Numbered from the stretch's first letter, positions 16,782 through 27,112 are shown. The stretch is DNA of 64,000 bases from Stenotrophomonas sp. Iso1 (GCF_027497995.1 NZ_JAODBT010000003.1:310001-374000), one strand, 5' to 3'. Made by a program: numbers and translations. Notes: a model not told the origin generated them from the letters alone.

Positions 16782-18725
16782 ATGAAACAACTTTCCCTGA
16801 TTCCATTGGCCGCGCTCGCTGTGTTTGCCTGCAGCGCCGCATCCGCCCAGAACCTGGATGCGCAGCGCGCAGCCATACGTACGGCCATCGACAACGCCGA
16901 ACGCGGTCAGTTCGATGCGAGCGCTGCCAACGCTCTGCGCAACCACCCCTTGTACGGCTGGCTGGAATACAGCGCCCTGCGTCGCAACATCGATACTTTG
17001 GGCAATGCGCAGGCGCAGGATTTCCTCAAGCGCTACCAGGGTCAGGCCGTGGCCGAGACCTTCCGTGCGGCCTGGCTGCCAGCATTGGCGCGCCGCCAGG
17101 ATTGGCCGACGCTGCTGGCCAACTGGAAGCCCAGCAACGATGCCGGCATGCGCTGCGCCGAACTCAACGCGCGCCAGGCCACTGGCAAGGCCGATGCGCA
17201 GTGGACCAACGATGCGCAGGCACTGTGGCGTAGCAGTGGTAAGTCGCTGCCTGATGCCTGCGACCCGGTGTTCGCGGTACTGACCACCCGCGGAGGCCTG
17301 ACGCCCGCATTGCGCTGGGAGCGTATCGATGCTGCTGCAGACGCCCAGCAACCGGCGGTGATGCGTTCCGCCGCACGCGGCCTTCCTGCCGCAGAGCTGG
17401 CGCAGGCCAACGACTACGCTGCCTTCGTCGACAAACCTGACGCGCGCGCCTTGAACTGGCCGAAGAACGAACGCAGCCGTCGCATCGCCACCGATGGCCT
17501 GCAGAAGCTCGCCAAGACCAACCCGGATGCCGCCGAGCAGCAGCTGCCGCAATACGCGCAGGCATTGGCGCTGACGGCCGAACAACAAGGCCAGGTGCGC
17601 TATGAAATCGCACTGTGGACCGTGGCTTCCTATCTGCCCGACTCCGCGCGCCGGCTTGCCGCCGTGCCCGAGCCGGCCTACGACGAGCGTCTGCACGAAT
17701 GGCGCACACGTGAAGCGATGGCGCGCGGTGACTGGCCAGCGGCACTGGCCGCCATCCGTAAGATGCCGTCGAACCAGCGCAACGATTCGCGCTGGCGCTG
17801 GTTCGAAGGGCGTCTGCTGGAGAAGACCGGCAAGCCGGCCGATGCCACCGCGCTGTACCGTGCTGCCGCTGCCGAGCCGACCTTCCACGGCTTTCTGGCG
17901 GCGGACAAACTCAAGCAGCCCTACGCGCTGTGCCCGTGGAATCCGAACGACAGCGCCCAGGCCAAGGCCGCCGTTGCCCGCGACCCGGCACTGACGCGCG
18001 CGTTGGAGTTGAACAAGATCGAGCGCCCGACTTGGGCCGCCCGCGAATGGGCCGATGCACTAACGCGCTTTGACGACACCCAACGTCGCCTGGCCGTGGA
18101 AGTAGCCAGCAACGATGGCTGGTTCGACCGCGCGGTGTTCGCGCTCAAGGGCCCGCAGGAACAGCGCCTGTATACGCTGCGCTTCCCGCTGCACCACGGC
18201 GACACCATCCGCCGCGAAGCCTCACGCAACGCACTGGACCCGGCCTGGATTGCTGCAGAAATCCGCGCCGAGAGCATCTTCAATCCGAAGGCACGCTCGC
18301 CGGCCAACGCCATGGGCCTGATGCAGGTGCTGCCGGCTACCGGTGCCAGCGTGGCCAAAAGCATCGGCCTGAGCGGCTACGGCGGCGCCGCCAGCCTGTA
18401 CGACTCGGACACCAATATCACCATCGGCACCGCCTACCTGCGCCAACTGATGGACAAATACAACGGCCAGCCCTACGTCACCATCGCCGCCTATAACGCT
18501 GGCCCCACCCCGACGGCACGGTGGCAATCACAGCGCCCGAACTATGACCCGGACTTCTGGATCGAGACGATCAGCTACAAGGAAACCCGTGAGTACGTCG
18601 CCCGCGTGCTGGCCTTCAGCGTGATCTACGACTGGCGCCTCAATGGCAATGCGTTGACCCTGAGTGACCGCATGGTCGGCAGAATTGATGGCGCGCGGAA
18701 GAACTTTGTCTGCGCAACGCCGTAG
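16782..18725 (+). CDS. slt: Soluble lytic murein transglycosylase
   Basis: 647 residues, the length expected for Slt70. The leader [23 protein letters not shown] is a signal peptide. A long helical superhelix follows (residues about 25-450, many paired helices such as [20 protein letters not shown]). The C-terminal goose-lysozyme-like catalytic domain follows: the catalytic Glu is in [20 protein letters not shown], then [27 protein letters not shown] and [20 protein letters not shown] text. It cleaves the MurNAc-GlcNAc bond in the periplasm with formation of 1,6-anhydroMurNAc. It is divergent from exbD and is followed by a GTAG repeat pair and cca. Confidence 0.95.
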   Translation: MKQLSLIPLAALAVFACSAASAQNLDAQRAAIRTAIDNAERGQFDASAANALRNHPLYGWLEYSALRRNIDTLGNAQAQDFLKRYQGQAVAETFRAAWLPALARRQDWPTLLANWKPSNDAGMRCAELNARQATGKADAQWTNDAQALWRSSGKSLPDACDPVFAVLTTRGGLTPALRWERIDAAADAQQPAVMRSAARGLPAAELAQANDYAAFVDKPDARALNWPKNERSRRIATDGLQKLAKTNPDAAEQQLPQYAQALALTAEQQGQVRYEIALWTVASYLPDSARRLAAVPEPAYDERLHEWRTREAMARGDWPAALAAIRKMPSNQRNDSRWRWFEGRLLEKTGKPADATALYRAAAAEPTFHGFLAADKLKQPYALCPWNPNDSAQAKAAVARDPALTRALELNKIERPTWAAREWADALTRFDDTQRRLAVEVASNDGWFDRAVFALKGPQEQRLYTLRFPLHHGDTIRREASRNALDPAWIAAEIRAESIFNPKARSPANAMGLMQVLPATGASVAKSIGLSGYGGAASLYDSDTNITIGTAYLRQLMDKYNGQPYVTIAAYNAGPTPTARWQSQRPNYDPDFWIETISYKETREYVARVLAFSVIYDWRLNGNALTLSDRMVGRIDGARKNFVCATP

Positions 18726-18790
18726 AACGGAGCCATGCTCCGCTGATGCAGTGGCGGGAAAAGCGCTTGTAGAGCATGGCTCGGCACCAC
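18722..18790. repeat. GTAG palindromic repeat pair (REP/SMAG-like), diverged
   Basis: Two short palindromes in opposite orientation: GTAGAACGGAGCCATGCTCCG at the left, and at the right GAGCATGGCTCGGCACCAC, the complement of a GTGGTGCCGAGCCATGCTC unit. Both are versions of the GTAGTGCCGAGC element seen elsewhere in the window. It begins at the slt stop codon and may fold into a stable transcript end. Confidence 0.75.
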
Positions 18791-18844
18791 AGATGCTTGC
18801 CACTGCGCATTCTCCCTCCTGCTCACTCCTGCTCTAATGCGCGC

Positions 18845-20065
18845 ATGAAGATCTATCTCGTAGGCGGCGCCGTCCGCGATGCATTGCTGGGCCAGGAGCC
18901 AGGTGACCGCGACTGGGTGGTAGTGGGCGCCACCCAAGCAGAAATGGAAGCGCGCGGTTTCAAGGCCGTCGGCAAGGATTTCCCGGTGTTCCTGCATCCG
19001 GATACCGGCGAGGAATATGCGCTGGCCCGTACCGAACGCAAATCGGGCCGTGGCTATCGCGGCTTCGTGGTCGATGCCGATCCGTCGGTGTCACTGGAAG
19101 AAGACCTGCAACGCCGCGACTTCACCATCAACGCCATCGCCCGCGACGAAGAAACGGGCGAGCTGGTCGACCCTTGGAGCGGCGTACGTGATATCGAACA
19201 GCGCGTGCTTCGCCACGTCGGCCCGGCGTTCGTCGAAGACCCGTTGCGGGTGCTGCGCGCGGCACGCTTCATGGCACGCTTCGCACCGCTGGGTTTCACC
19301 TTGGCACCGGAAACCGCCGACTTGATGCGACAGATCGCCGCCAGCGGCGAATTGGATGCACTGGTTCCGGAGCGCATCTGGCAGGAGCTGCGTCGCGCAC
19401 TGACGTTGCCAAGCCCTTCCGCGTTCCTGCGCTGCCTGCATGACACCGACGCGCTGACCGCAATCCTGCCGGAAGTGGAGGCGCTGTATGGCGTACCGCA
19501 ACGCGCCGAATACCACCCGGAAGTGGACACAGGCGTGCATCAGGAAATGGTCAGCGACATGGCCGCACTGCTGGCACCGGGCGATGACCTGATCGGCTTC
19601 GCCGCACTTACCCACGACCTGGGCAAGGCACTTACTCCGCAGCACGAATTGCCGCGCCACATCATGCATGAGCAGCGTGGACTCAAGCCCTTGGCCAAGC
19701 TGTGTGAACGGCTGAAGATCCCGGTCGACCATCGTCTGCTTGCCGAAGCGGTGTGCCGCGAACATCTCAACGTGCATCGCATCGACGAACTACGCGATGC
19801 CACCGTGCTGGAATTGATCTCACGTTGCGATGGTTTCCGTCGGCCAGAACGCATCGCACAGATAGCGCTCGTCTGCGAATGCGACAAGCGCGGCCGTCTC
19901 GGCTTTCAGGACAGTGACTATCCACAACGCATCACCCTGCAACGCCTGCATGCCGCCGCACTTGCGATCAATGCACGCGACATCAGCACCGAGGGCCTAC
20001 AGGGCCCAGCCATCGGTGAGGCCCTGAAAAAAGCACGAATTGCTGCGATCAGCGCAGCGCGTTGA
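18845..20065 (+). CDS. cca: CCA-adding enzyme (tRNA nucleotidyltransferase)
   Basis: 406 residues from ATG 18845 ([12 protein letters not shown]). It adds or repairs the CCA end of tRNA in the cytosol, using CTP and ATP. Class II nucleotidyltransferase features: GGAVRD near residue 7, metal-binding DRDW near 21, [10 protein letters not shown] near 95, and the neck motif ARFMARF. An HD domain follows ([13 protein letters not shown], then HIMHEQRG and CREHLNVHR), the mark of the bacterial bifunctional form with phosphohydrolase activity. Length and motif order are normal. The frame is open further upstream, but that part covers the repeat pair and lacks conservation. Confidence 0.95.
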   Translation: MKIYLVGGAVRDALLGQEPGDRDWVVVGATQAEMEARGFKAVGKDFPVFLHPDTGEEYALARTERKSGRGYRGFVVDADPSVSLEEDLQRRDFTINAIARDEETGELVDPWSGVRDIEQRVLRHVGPAFVEDPLRVLRAARFMARFAPLGFTLAPETADLMRQIAASGELDALVPERIWQELRRALTLPSPSAFLRCLHDTDALTAILPEVEALYGVPQRAEYHPEVDTGVHQEMVSDMAALLAPGDDLIGFAALTHDLGKALTPQHELPRHIMHEQRGLKPLAKLCERLKIPVDHRLLAEAVCREHLNVHRIDELRDATVLELISRCDGFRRPERIAQIALVCECDKRGRLGFQDSDYPQRITLQRLHAAALAINARDISTEGLQGPAIGEALKKARIAAISAAR

Positions 20066-20081
20066 CCCAGAAAAACCTCAT

Positions 20082-20150
20082 GTAGTGCCGAGCCACGCTC
20101 GGCAGAGGATTCACCGGGAAAGTCCCAGCGGAGCTTGACTCCGCTCAACA
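20082..20150. repeat. GTAG palindromic repeat pair (REP/SMAG-like)
   Basis: Left unit GTAGTGCCGAGCCACGCTCGGC (stem GCCGAGC/GCTCGGC); right unit AGCGGAG...CTCCGCT. It lies between the convergent cca and S41-like genes and could stop transcription from both sides. Confidence 0.85.
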
Positions 20151-20191
20151 GCAATCGGTTTCCCTGCTGAACACCGACAAGGCTACGCTGC

Positions 20192-21271
20192 TCAACGCGA
20201 CACGTTGATGGGAAGGGGCGCTACCGTCGTCTCCCGCTTCCCGGTACAGGCGGGCTGCGCCAGCAACCATTGCTGTGCTGCACGCTCGATGTCCGCATCG
20301 TCTCTGGACGGCGTATCCGGGACGATCCTTGCGCCGTCGCCCATGCCGTTTCGATCCTTCATCACCGTCCCGGTCAGTACCAGCAGGCTGCCATCCACCA
20401 ACGTCACCGGACTGTTGCCGGTCGAGTAGCCTGCCGTGGGAAAGCCAAAACTGCGGCTGTTAGGGCGTCCACGCAGGGACAGCGCGATCGCCTCGCCAGA
20501 GCTGGCAGTGGCCCCGGACTGCAACACGGCAACCGGCGATCCAGATCGTTTGAGAACATAGGCCGCTGTACCCAGCGCATAGTGCAGCTGATCACCCGCT
20601 CCCACCGCTCCATTGCGGTAGTACCAAGGCTGCGCATTGCGACCATCATTGAAGTGGCCGACGGGCTTGGATTCATCAGCACTTCCGTGCAGGAGCGGCC
20701 CTACGCCGAGCAACATTGGCCACATGTTGCCACCCCTGTTCCGACGCAGATCCACCATCCAGCCACAGCGCTTTCCATCGTCCTGCTGACGTATCGCGGT
20801 CTGCAGATTCAAGGCCCATTGGCGTCCCTGTGCCGATTGTTGAGCTTCAGAAAGCCTGCGATCTGTCCGATAGGGACCGATAACAATCATTCCAAGCCGG
20901 GGATCCAACTTCACCGTCGTGGATGCGATGCCGGATGCGCTTGACGACGTCGGCCCCTGTTGCGTGGCACTCACGCGTTCGCTCCTGTTGTTGGCCTCTT
21001 CCACAGACAGCCAAAACCCATGACCGGCGGTTGCACGCTGGATGGCGTTCACCAGCAAGGTGCGCTGCCGCTGTGGATCGGGGGTATTGGCAAGATCGCG
21101 TCGCAACCCGCGCCAATCCACACGATCACGGTACAACGCGCCGCGCTCGAGCAACACCAGCATCTGCTCGCGTGCCTGCACGGTTGGCAGCTGGGCTTCG
21201 GCAGAAAACGCCAGCGCCAATGCCGCCAAGCCATAGAACGGAAACAACATCCCTCGTTTCCCAGCAACCAT
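20192..21271 (-). CDS. Secreted S41-like peptidase
   Basis: 359 residues from the ATG at 21271, chosen for the GGAG about 12 nt upstream and the leader MVAGKRGMLFPFYGLAALAL. The open frame continues 38 codons upstream without sense. The family hallmark is the S41 (tail-specific protease) core: GWMVDLRRNRGGNMWPMLLG near the middle, VLQSGATASSGEAIALSL with the candidate nucleophile Ser, and GFPTAGYSTGN. It lacks a clear PDZ domain, so it resembles the short S41 or interphotoreceptor retinoid-binding protein-like branch more than Prc. It probably acts in the periplasm; the substrate is unknown. It is isolated between two palindromic repeat pairs, and its neighbours give no clue. Confidence 0.8.
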   Translation of the reverse strand: MVAGKRGMLFPFYGLAALALAFSAEAQLPTVQAREQMLVLLERGALYRDRVDWRGLRRDLANTPDPQRQRTLLVNAIQRATAGHGFWLSVEEANNRSERVSATQQGPTSSSASGIASTTVKLDPRLGMIVIGPYRTDRRLSEAQQSAQGRQWALNLQTAIRQQDDGKRCGWMVDLRRNRGGNMWPMLLGVGPLLHGSADESKPVGHFNDGRNAQPWYYRNGAVGAGDQLHYALGTAAYVLKRSGSPVAVLQSGATASSGEAIALSLRGRPNSRSFGFPTAGYSTGNSPVTLVDGSLLVLTGTVMKDRNGMGDGARIVPDTPSRDDADIERAAQQWLLAQPACTGKRETTVAPLPINVSR

Positions 21272-21370
21272 TGCGTCTGCTCCGTGACTGGTCAGACGGC
21301 AGCATAGGATGAAGTCATTCGTCGCCGCAGCATGTCTTTCGACAGGGTGCAGACCCTCCACAGCATCGCT

Positions 21371-21438
21371 GTAGTGCCGAGCCATACTCGGCAGGGGCCT
21401 TCCCGGGAACGCCCCAGCGGAGCCTAGCTCCGCTCTAC
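21371..21438. repeat. GTAG palindromic repeat pair (REP/SMAG-like)
   Basis: Begins GTAGTGCCGAGCCATACTCGGC and ends AGCGGAG...CTCCGCTCTAC, so the two units are head-to-head mirror copies with GTAG at each outer end. It separates the S41-like gene from the end of the nag operon. Confidence 0.9.
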
Positions 21439-21448
21439 AGCCTGGGTG

Positions 21449-22516
21449 CTAGATCTTCAGATAGATCTTCCGGCAGTCCATCCATGCCATCGGCAGCCAC
21501 CACAGCGCGACGAACGCCAGCGCCATCGCCAGCGACGCGGCCTGTGCGCCAGCCAGCGGGGTGATCAGGCGATCAAACACGTGCGTGTACACCCCGCCCC
21601 AGCTACCGCTAGCCATCATCGCCAGCACCATCGCCGAGGAACCGGCATAGGCGGTGATGGCGTTGACGCCGAAGCGCTTGCCCAGCGCCGGCCACTGCCT
21701 GCAATCAATCAGGATGTGCGCGAGCCACAACGCAGACAGCGCCCAACCTGCGGTCCACAGCACATAAGGAGGCGTCCACAGATTTTTGTTGAAGGGCAGC
21801 CATTGCGACCACAGCCAACCTGCCACCAACAACACGGCAGCGGTTGGCAGCAATCGCCAGGGGCGTTGGCGCAACAAGGCGCCGGCCTGAAGGCCGATCA
21901 ACGTCGAAGCCAATGCGCCCAACGTGGACAGCAGACCTTCTGGGTCATGTCCGTGGCCGGTGGCCGGGTCGTATTGATACAGCAGCGGGCCCAGCAGCGA
22001 TGCATCCACACGGCTTGCCAGATTGAGCCAGGGCTCCAGCGAACCACCGGCCACCAGCAATGCGGCATAGCCGGTCAACAACACGCCCAGGCACAGCCAC
22101 TGCGTGCGTGGCCGCAACCAGATCGCAACCATCCCCGCGGCGGCGAAACACAGGCCGATACGTTGCAGTACACCCCATGGCCGGTAATGCGGAAGATCCA
22201 GCCACCACCATGCGAGAAAGTGCAGCAGCAAGCCAAGGCCCAGGATGCGCATTGCGCGCACCAGCAAGGCTCGACTGAGTACGGCGCGGTCCGCCCCCTG
22301 CTCTACCCGTGGCACCACGCCCAGCGCGATCGATACGCCGACAATCACCAGAAAAAACGGGAACACCAGATCCGTCGGCGTGCAGCCGTTCCATTCCGAA
22401 TGCAACAGCGGCGCGTAAACGTGACTCCAACTGCCGGGATTATTGACCAGCAACATGGCTGCCACGGTGATGCCCCGCAGGGCATCCACCGAGGCATATC
22501 GGGCAGGCTTGTTCAT
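21449..22516 (-). CDS. nagX: NagX-like multi-spanning membrane protein (DUF5009 / heparan-alpha-glucosaminide acetyltransferase-like)
   Basis: 355 residues, about ten hydrophobic segments. The first part YASVDALRGITVAAMLLVNN and the segment CTPTDLVFPFFLVIVGVSIA are typical of bacterial relatives of the heparan-alpha-glucosaminide N-acetyltransferase (DUF5009). In GlcNAc regulons of other proteobacteria this family is called NagX. It sits in the inner membrane; acyl transfer to, or transport of, amino sugars has been proposed, but its reaction is not established. The gene is last in the leftward nag operon, starting 9 bp after nagA, so it should be expressed with GlcNAc catabolism. Confidence 0.88.
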   Translation of the reverse strand: MNKPARYASVDALRGITVAAMLLVNNPGSWSHVYAPLLHSEWNGCTPTDLVFPFFLVIVGVSIALGVVPRVEQGADRAVLSRALLVRAMRILGLGLLLHFLAWWWLDLPHYRPWGVLQRIGLCFAAAGMVAIWLRPRTQWLCLGVLLTGYAALLVAGGSLEPWLNLASRVDASLLGPLLYQYDPATGHGHDPEGLLSTLGALASTLIGLQAGALLRQRPWRLLPTAAVLLVAGWLWSQWLPFNKNLWTPPYVLWTAGWALSALWLAHILIDCRQWPALGKRFGVNAITAYAGSSAMVLAMMASGSWGGVYTHVFDRLITPLAGAQAASLAMALAFVALWWLPMAWMDCRKIYLKI

Positions 22517-22525
22517 TGAAATGAC

Positions 22526-23668
22526 TCAGTCGCGCTGACCGGAAATCCAGGTCGCCTGGACCTGCATATCCTGGTCCAGCCACACGAAATCTGCCTGATA
22601 GCCCGCTGCGATATGACCGTAGCGATCATCCAGGCCGAGAAACTGTGCCGGATAGGTCGACGCCATGCGCGAGGCTTCCGCCAGCGGCAAACCGAGCAGG
22701 TTCACCGTGTTGCGCACCGCCGTGACCATGTCCAGCGCCGAGCCCGCCAGCGAACCAGCCGCATTGCGAACCACGCCATCGACGGCGGTGATCACTTCGC
22801 CATACAGCTCAAACGCAGGATTGTCCGAGCCCACCATTGGCATCGCATCGGTCACCAGAAATACCTTGCCACGCGGCTTGGCCGCCAGCGCCACGCGCAG
22901 GCTGGCCGGATGCACATGCACGCCATCGACGATCACGCCACACCAGCTGTCGGCATCTTCCAGCGCCGCACCCACCGCGCCGGGATCGCGCCCCTGCAGC
23001 GGTGACATGGCGTTGTACAGATGCGTGAAGCCGGTGACGCCCGCGTCCAGACCGGCACGAATTTCATCGTAGGTGCCAGCGGTATGGCCGGCAGCGACGA
23101 TGGCACCATTGGCCACCATCTGCTCGATGGTCTGCACCGGCACGCGTTCCGGTGCCAACGTGATCAGGGTGACGCCGTTGTCCAGCGACGTCGCCATGCG
23201 TACTTCATCGGCATCCGGCACGCGGAACTTGCCCACATCATGCGTGCCCTTGCGCGCAGGCGCGATGTAAGGCCCTTCCAGATGGATGCCGAGCACCCCC
23301 GGCACTTTCGCTGCGATGGCTTCACGCGTGGCCTGTACTGCGCGCGCCATCACTTCGACGTCATCGCTGATCAGCGTCGGCAGCATGCCAGTGGTGCCGT
23401 ACTTGCGGTGACCGGCAACCATCGTGCGCAGAGCTTCCACATCGGTTTGATTGTTGAACAACGCGCCGCCGCCGCCGTTGACCTGGGCGTCTATGAAGCC
23501 CGGCATCAGCCAGCCACCGGCCAGATCCACCTGCACATCGGCCGCTGCAACGGCCGCATCATCTGCAGCCACGACCGCAATGATGCGGTCGTTCTCAATC
23601 ACGACGGCAACATCGTCACGAAAGCTCTCGCCGGCAAGAATGCGGCCATTGCGCAGTACGGTTTTCAT
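22526..23668 (-). CDS. nagA: N-acetylglucosamine-6-phosphate deacetylase
   Basis: 380 residues from the ATG at 23668 (MKTVLRNGRILAGESF). It hydrolyses GlcNAc-6-P to glucosamine-6-P and acetate in the cytosol. The amidohydrolase features of NagA are all there: GFIDAQVNGGGG near residue 60, HLEGPYI (metal Glu), AAGHTAGTYDEI and GFTHLYNAMSPLQGRDPG (metal His), VDGVHVHP, and the catalytic Asp in VTDAMPM. The Met start overlaps the nagB stop by one base (ATGA), so the two are translationally coupled. The family's normal length supports this start; the 57 extra upstream codons are antisense or nagB-overlapping and not used. Confidence 0.96.
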   Translation of the reverse strand: MKTVLRNGRILAGESFRDDVAVVIENDRIIAVVAADDAAVAAADVQVDLAGGWLMPGFIDAQVNGGGGALFNNQTDVEALRTMVAGHRKYGTTGMLPTLISDDVEVMARAVQATREAIAAKVPGVLGIHLEGPYIAPARKGTHDVGKFRVPDADEVRMATSLDNGVTLITLAPERVPVQTIEQMVANGAIVAAGHTAGTYDEIRAGLDAGVTGFTHLYNAMSPLQGRDPGAVGAALEDADSWCGVIVDGVHVHPASLRVALAAKPRGKVFLVTDAMPMVGSDNPAFELYGEVITAVDGVVRNAAGSLAGSALDMVTAVRNTVNLLGLPLAEASRMASTYPAQFLGLDDRYGHIAAGYQADFVWLDQDMQVQATWISGQRD

Positions 23669-24696
23669 CAGACCGTTTCCGTGACCTTGTTCAGATGCGG
23701 CGGCAGGTCCGGGTTGTTGCCACGACGCAGCGCGAGCGCATTGATCGCGCGATAGAAGCTCTGGATGGTCAGCAACGGTGCGCACAACGCGTGCGGTGCC
23801 GCGACGGTCGGCAAGCTGCCGCCCTCGCCTGCCAGCCACACGTGCGCACCACGCGCAGCGAATTCTTCTGCCACAGCACGGGTACCGGTGCCGGTTTCAT
23901 CCGGCTGTGCGAACGCCAACACCGGGAAATCCTTGCCGACCAGCGCCATCGGGCCGTGCTTCACTTCGGCCGAGCTGTAGCCTTCGGCGTGCAGACCACA
24001 GGTTTCCTTGAACTTCAGCGCGGCTTCCTGCGCGGCAGCCAGACCCGGACCACGGCCCAGCACAAACAAATTGTGCGCGTCGACCAAACCATCGGTCAGC
24101 GCGGTCCAATCGCATTCCCATGCCTTGGACATCGCTGCCGGCAACGCATCAAGCGCGGCAATCAGCGCCGGATCATTCTTCCAGTGAGCGCCCAACTGCA
24201 GGATCGCAGCCAGTGATGCGAGGTAGCTCTTGGTCGCGGCAACGCTGCGCTCGGCACCGGCACCCAGCGGGATCACCGTGTCGGCCAACAGCGCCAGCGG
24301 CGAGTCTTCGACGTTGACCAACGCCACCACGCGCGCACCGCCGGCCTTGGCGGCTTCAGCATTGCGCAGCAGATCCGGGCTCTTGCCGGACTGCGAGATC
24401 ACGATGTACAGCGCGCCACGCACTTGCAGCGGCGCTTCATACACCGAACCCACCGACGGCGATGCCGAGGCCGTCACCAGGCCCAATTGGGTTTCGAACA
24501 GATACTTGGCGTAGGTTGCCGCGTGATCGGAGCTGCCACGTGCGCACGTCACCACGAACGGTGGCGGGTTCTGCCGCAGGTCGGCCGCAAGGGCCTGGAC
24601 CACGTCACGATTGCGGGCGAACTGGGCGGCGATGACGGAGGCGCTTTCGGCGGCCTCACGGAACATCAGGGTTTCGGTCTCACTCGGCAGTGCCAT
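23668..24696 (-). CDS. nagB-II: Glucosamine-6-phosphate deaminase, SIS-domain type (NagB-II)
   Basis: 342 residues with two SIS domains, unlike the classical NagB fold. First domain: FVVTCARGSSDHAATYAKYL and VISQSGKSPDLL near residues 48-110. Second: NLFVLGRGPGLAAAQEAALKFKE and SSAEVKHGPMALV. The C-terminal LRRGNNPDLPPHLNKVTETV matches the isomerase part of GlmS. NagB-II, first characterised in Shewanella, converts glucosamine-6-P to fructose-6-P and ammonia. The absence of a glutamine amidotransferase domain rules out GlmS. It lies between nagR (6 bp gap) and nagA (1-bp overlap). Confidence 0.95.
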   Translation of the reverse strand: MALPSETETLMFREAAESASVIAAQFARNRDVVQALAADLRQNPPPFVVTCARGSSDHAATYAKYLFETQLGLVTASASPSVGSVYEAPLQVRGALYIVISQSGKSPDLLRNAEAAKAGGARVVALVNVEDSPLALLADTVIPLGAGAERSVAATKSYLASLAAILQLGAHWKNDPALIAALDALPAAMSKAWECDWTALTDGLVDAHNLFVLGRGPGLAAAQEAALKFKETCGLHAEGYSSAEVKHGPMALVGKDFPVLAFAQPDETGTGTRAVAEEFAARGAHVWLAGEGGSLPTVAAPHALCAPLLTIQSFYRAINALALRRGNNPDLPPHLNKVTETV

Positions 24697-24702
24697 GGAT
24701 CG

Positions 24703-25779
24703 TTACTCGGAAAGGTCGGGGGGAGTTGAAGGGGGACGCGAAGGCTGCTGACGCAGCGGCGCGGTGGAGCCACGTACCACCAGCTGCGGCACGAAGCCTT
24801 GGTTCTGCAGTTGCACTGGGCTGTCGTCGTAGGCATCGCTGCGCAGCTGGCTGATCAGCAAGCGTGCGGCGTGCCGGGCGATATCCCCGGTCGCCTGCTT
24901 GGCCGTGGTCAGCGCCGGCCACGACTGGCGCGAGAACGGGCTGTCCTCGAAACCCGCGATGGACAGGTCGTACGGCACGTTCAAACCGGCCGAATTGGCA
25001 GCGGCCAGCACACCAGCAGCGATTTCGTCGTTGGAGCCGAAGATGGCAGTCGGCGGTTCGCGCAAGGCCAACAAACGACGCGCGCCTCGGAAGCCGTCAT
25101 CGAAGGTGTAATCGCCCGGGATCACCAGATGCTTGTCCAACGGGATGCCGTAGTCCTTCAGTGCTGCTTCGTAGCCGGCGTAACGCTCGCCACTGGAATG
25201 GTGCGAGGTGCCACCCCACAGGAAGCCGATGCGCTGGTGACCCAACTGGATCAGATGCTCGGTGATTTCATAGGCGGCATCGCGGTCGTCGACGAACACG
25301 CACGGGCCATCGCCCGGGTCTTCCGTCGCGGCGATGATGCGCACCGTCTTGATGCCACGCGCATTGAGCGCGCCTACCAGTTCCGGGCGCTCGGACATCG
25401 GTGCGGTCAGTACCAGCCCAGCCAGGCGCGAACGCTGCACCCAGTCCGCCAGCTCTTCGGCGAGCATTGGCGACGTGGAGTCGCACGGGTGAATCTGCAG
25501 GCCAAATCCGGTCTCACGGCACGCCGACAACACGCCGTTCTGCACACCGATGATGTGGTACGGATTGGGGTTGTCGTACACCAATCCGATCACGAAAGTA
25601 GTGTTGCTACGCAGGTTGCGCGCGGACGGGTCCGGCTCGTAATCCAGCTCTGCCACGGCGCGCAGTACGCGCGCGCGGGTGGCCTGCATCACCGAAGGCT
25701 CATTGTTGATGACCCGCGAGACGGTCTTCAGCGATACCTTGGCCCGCTCGGCAACATCCTTGATGGTGGGTCTACGCAT
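24703..25779 (-). CDS. nagR: LacI-family regulator of the GlcNAc genes
   Basis: 358 residues from the ATG at 25779, which has AGGA 8 nt upstream and starts MRRPTIKDVAERAKVSLKTV. Two further in-frame Met codons lie upstream (25812, 25833), the last overlapping the nagP stop. The first 50 residues are the LacI helix-turn-helix with hinge (VSLKTVSRVINNEPSV, YEPDPSARNLRS). The rest is the sugar-binding core (FVIGLVYDNPNPYHIIGVQNG, ERPELVGALNARGIKTV, TAIFGSNDEIAAGVL, SIAGFEDSPFSR). In Xanthomonas the equivalent NagR represses the GlcNAc genes until an aminosugar ligand binds. Palindromes at 27169, 27401 and 34258 are its likely operators. Confidence 0.92.
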   Translation of the reverse strand: MRRPTIKDVAERAKVSLKTVSRVINNEPSVMQATRARVLRAVAELDYEPDPSARNLRSNTTFVIGLVYDNPNPYHIIGVQNGVLSACRETGFGLQIHPCDSTSPMLAEELADWVQRSRLAGLVLTAPMSERPELVGALNARGIKTVRIIAATEDPGDGPCVFVDDRDAAYEITEHLIQLGHQRIGFLWGGTSHHSSGERYAGYEAALKDYGIPLDKHLVIPGDYTFDDGFRGARRLLALREPPTAIFGSNDEIAAGVLAAANSAGLNVPYDLSIAGFEDSPFSRQSWPALTTAKQATGDIARHAARLLISQLRSDAYDDSPVQLQNQGFVPQLVVRGSTAPLRQQPSRPPSTPPDLSE

Positions 25780-25822
25780 AACCGGTTCCTGCGTTGGCTT
25801 GATGGCCGCCATGATGCTCGAT

Positions 25823-27112
25823 TCAGGCGCCACGTGCCTTGCCCGCGCTATGTCCGACCGTGCCGAAATACAGGATGTACAGGTAGCAGGGGATCATCAG
25901 CCCCGCGAATACCAGCTGGAAGTGTTCCGGGTACGCGTGCTTGAGCAGGGCGAAGGCCTGCGGAATGATCGCACCGCCGGCAATACCCATCACCAGCAGG
26001 GCCGAACCGGTCTGGGTGAAGCGGCCCAGCCCTCGGATAGCCAGCGGGAAAATAGCCGGCCACATCATGGCGTTGGCAAAGCCCAGTGCGGCCACAAAGC
26101 CCACGGAGACATAGCCGTGCGTAAAGAATGCGCCCAGGGTGAACACCACGCCCAGCACCGCCGACACAGCCAGGTACTTTTCCTGCGAGATGTAACGCGG
26201 AATCAGCAGCAGGCCGGCCACGTAGCCGATGAGCATCGCAAACAGTGTGTAAGAGGTGAACAGTTTGGTCTGGTCGAGCGGCAGACCGAAGGCATTGCCA
26301 TAGGTGCCGATGGCATCACCGGCCATCACTTCCACGCCCACATAGACAAACAGGCAGAACACACCCAACCACAGGTGTGGAAACTGAAAGATGCTCTGCT
26401 TCTCAGCCTTGCCATCGTTGGCAACCGCGTTGGCCTGGTCTGCATGCACTTCCGGCAGTGGCGAGAACAGCACACCTACCGCAACGAGCAGCAGTACGCC
26501 GGCAATGACCATGTAAGGCGTATGGATCTTGGCGGCGAACGTATTGAGCAGCTCGATCTTGGTAGCTGCGTCGGCTGCCTGCACCTGGGTTTCCAGATCA
26601 CCGATGCCATGCAGCACCAGCGATCCGATCACCACTGGCGCAAGAATGCCGGCGATCTTGTTACAGATACCCATCAGCGCGATGCGCTGGGCGGCGCCTT
26701 CGATGGGGCCAAGGATGCTGATATAGGGATTGACCGCCGTCTGCAGCAGCGCCATGCCGCCGCCGATGACGAACAGGCCTCCCAATGCACCACCGAACCA
26801 GCGACGTGTAGCGAATTCGCCGAAGGCCATCGCACCAACCGCCATCACGGCCAGGCTCAACGCCAAGCCCTTTTTCATGCCGGTACGGCTGAGAATCCAC
26901 GACGCCGGTAACGCCAAAAAGAAATACGACAGATAGAAAACCATCAGCACCAGGAACGCGGACACCTCGTTCACATCAAAGGCCAGCCGCACGAACGTAA
27001 TCAGCGGGCCGTTGATCCAGGTACAGAAACCGATGATGAAAAACAGCACGCCAACAATGGCGATGGACGAAGCCATGCTGGTGCGCGGCGATGTGGCGGG
27101 AACAGCAGACAT
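25823..27112 (-). CDS. nagP: GlcNAc permease, MFS (fucose-permease-like)
   Basis: 429 residues from the ATG at 27112, with CAGGAG about 9 nt upstream (the open frame runs on for 56 codons without membrane character). Twelve hydrophobic segments, beginning IAIVGVLFFIIGFCTWINGP, a motif of the FucP/NagP branch, and with FYLSYFFLALPASWILSRTGMK, ALLQTAVNPYISILGP and MMWPAIFPLAIRGLGRF. NagP brings free GlcNAc through the inner membrane by proton symport. It is the first gene of the leftward nag operon, so the sugar released by the periplasmic hexosaminidases enters here. A LacI-type palindrome lies about 57 bp upstream of the start. Confidence 0.93.
   Translation of the reverse strand: MSAVPATSPRTSMASSIAIVGVLFFIIGFCTWINGPLITFVRLAFDVNEVSAFLVLMVFYLSYFFLALPASWILSRTGMKKGLALSLAVMAVGAMAFGEFATRRWFGGALGGLFVIGGGMALLQTAVNPYISILGPIEGAAQRIALMGICNKIAGILAPVVIGSLVLHGIGDLETQVQAADAATKIELLNTFAAKIHTPYMVIAGVLLLVAVGVLFSPLPEVHADQANAVANDGKAEKQSIFQFPHLWLGVFCLFVYVGVEVMAGDAIGTYGNAFGLPLDQTKLFTSYTLFAMLIGYVAGLLLIPRYISQEKYLAVSAVLGVVFTLGAFFTHGYVSVGFVAALGFANAMMWPAIFPLAIRGLGRFTQTGSALLVMGIAGGAIIPQAFALLKHAYPEHFQLVFAGLMIPCYLYILYFGTVGHSAGKARGA

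Noticed and set aside
16449..17888. Long N-terminal extension of the exbD frame
   Set aside because: It is antisense to the slt gene; the ATG at 16448 has a strong ribosome site and matches ExbD.
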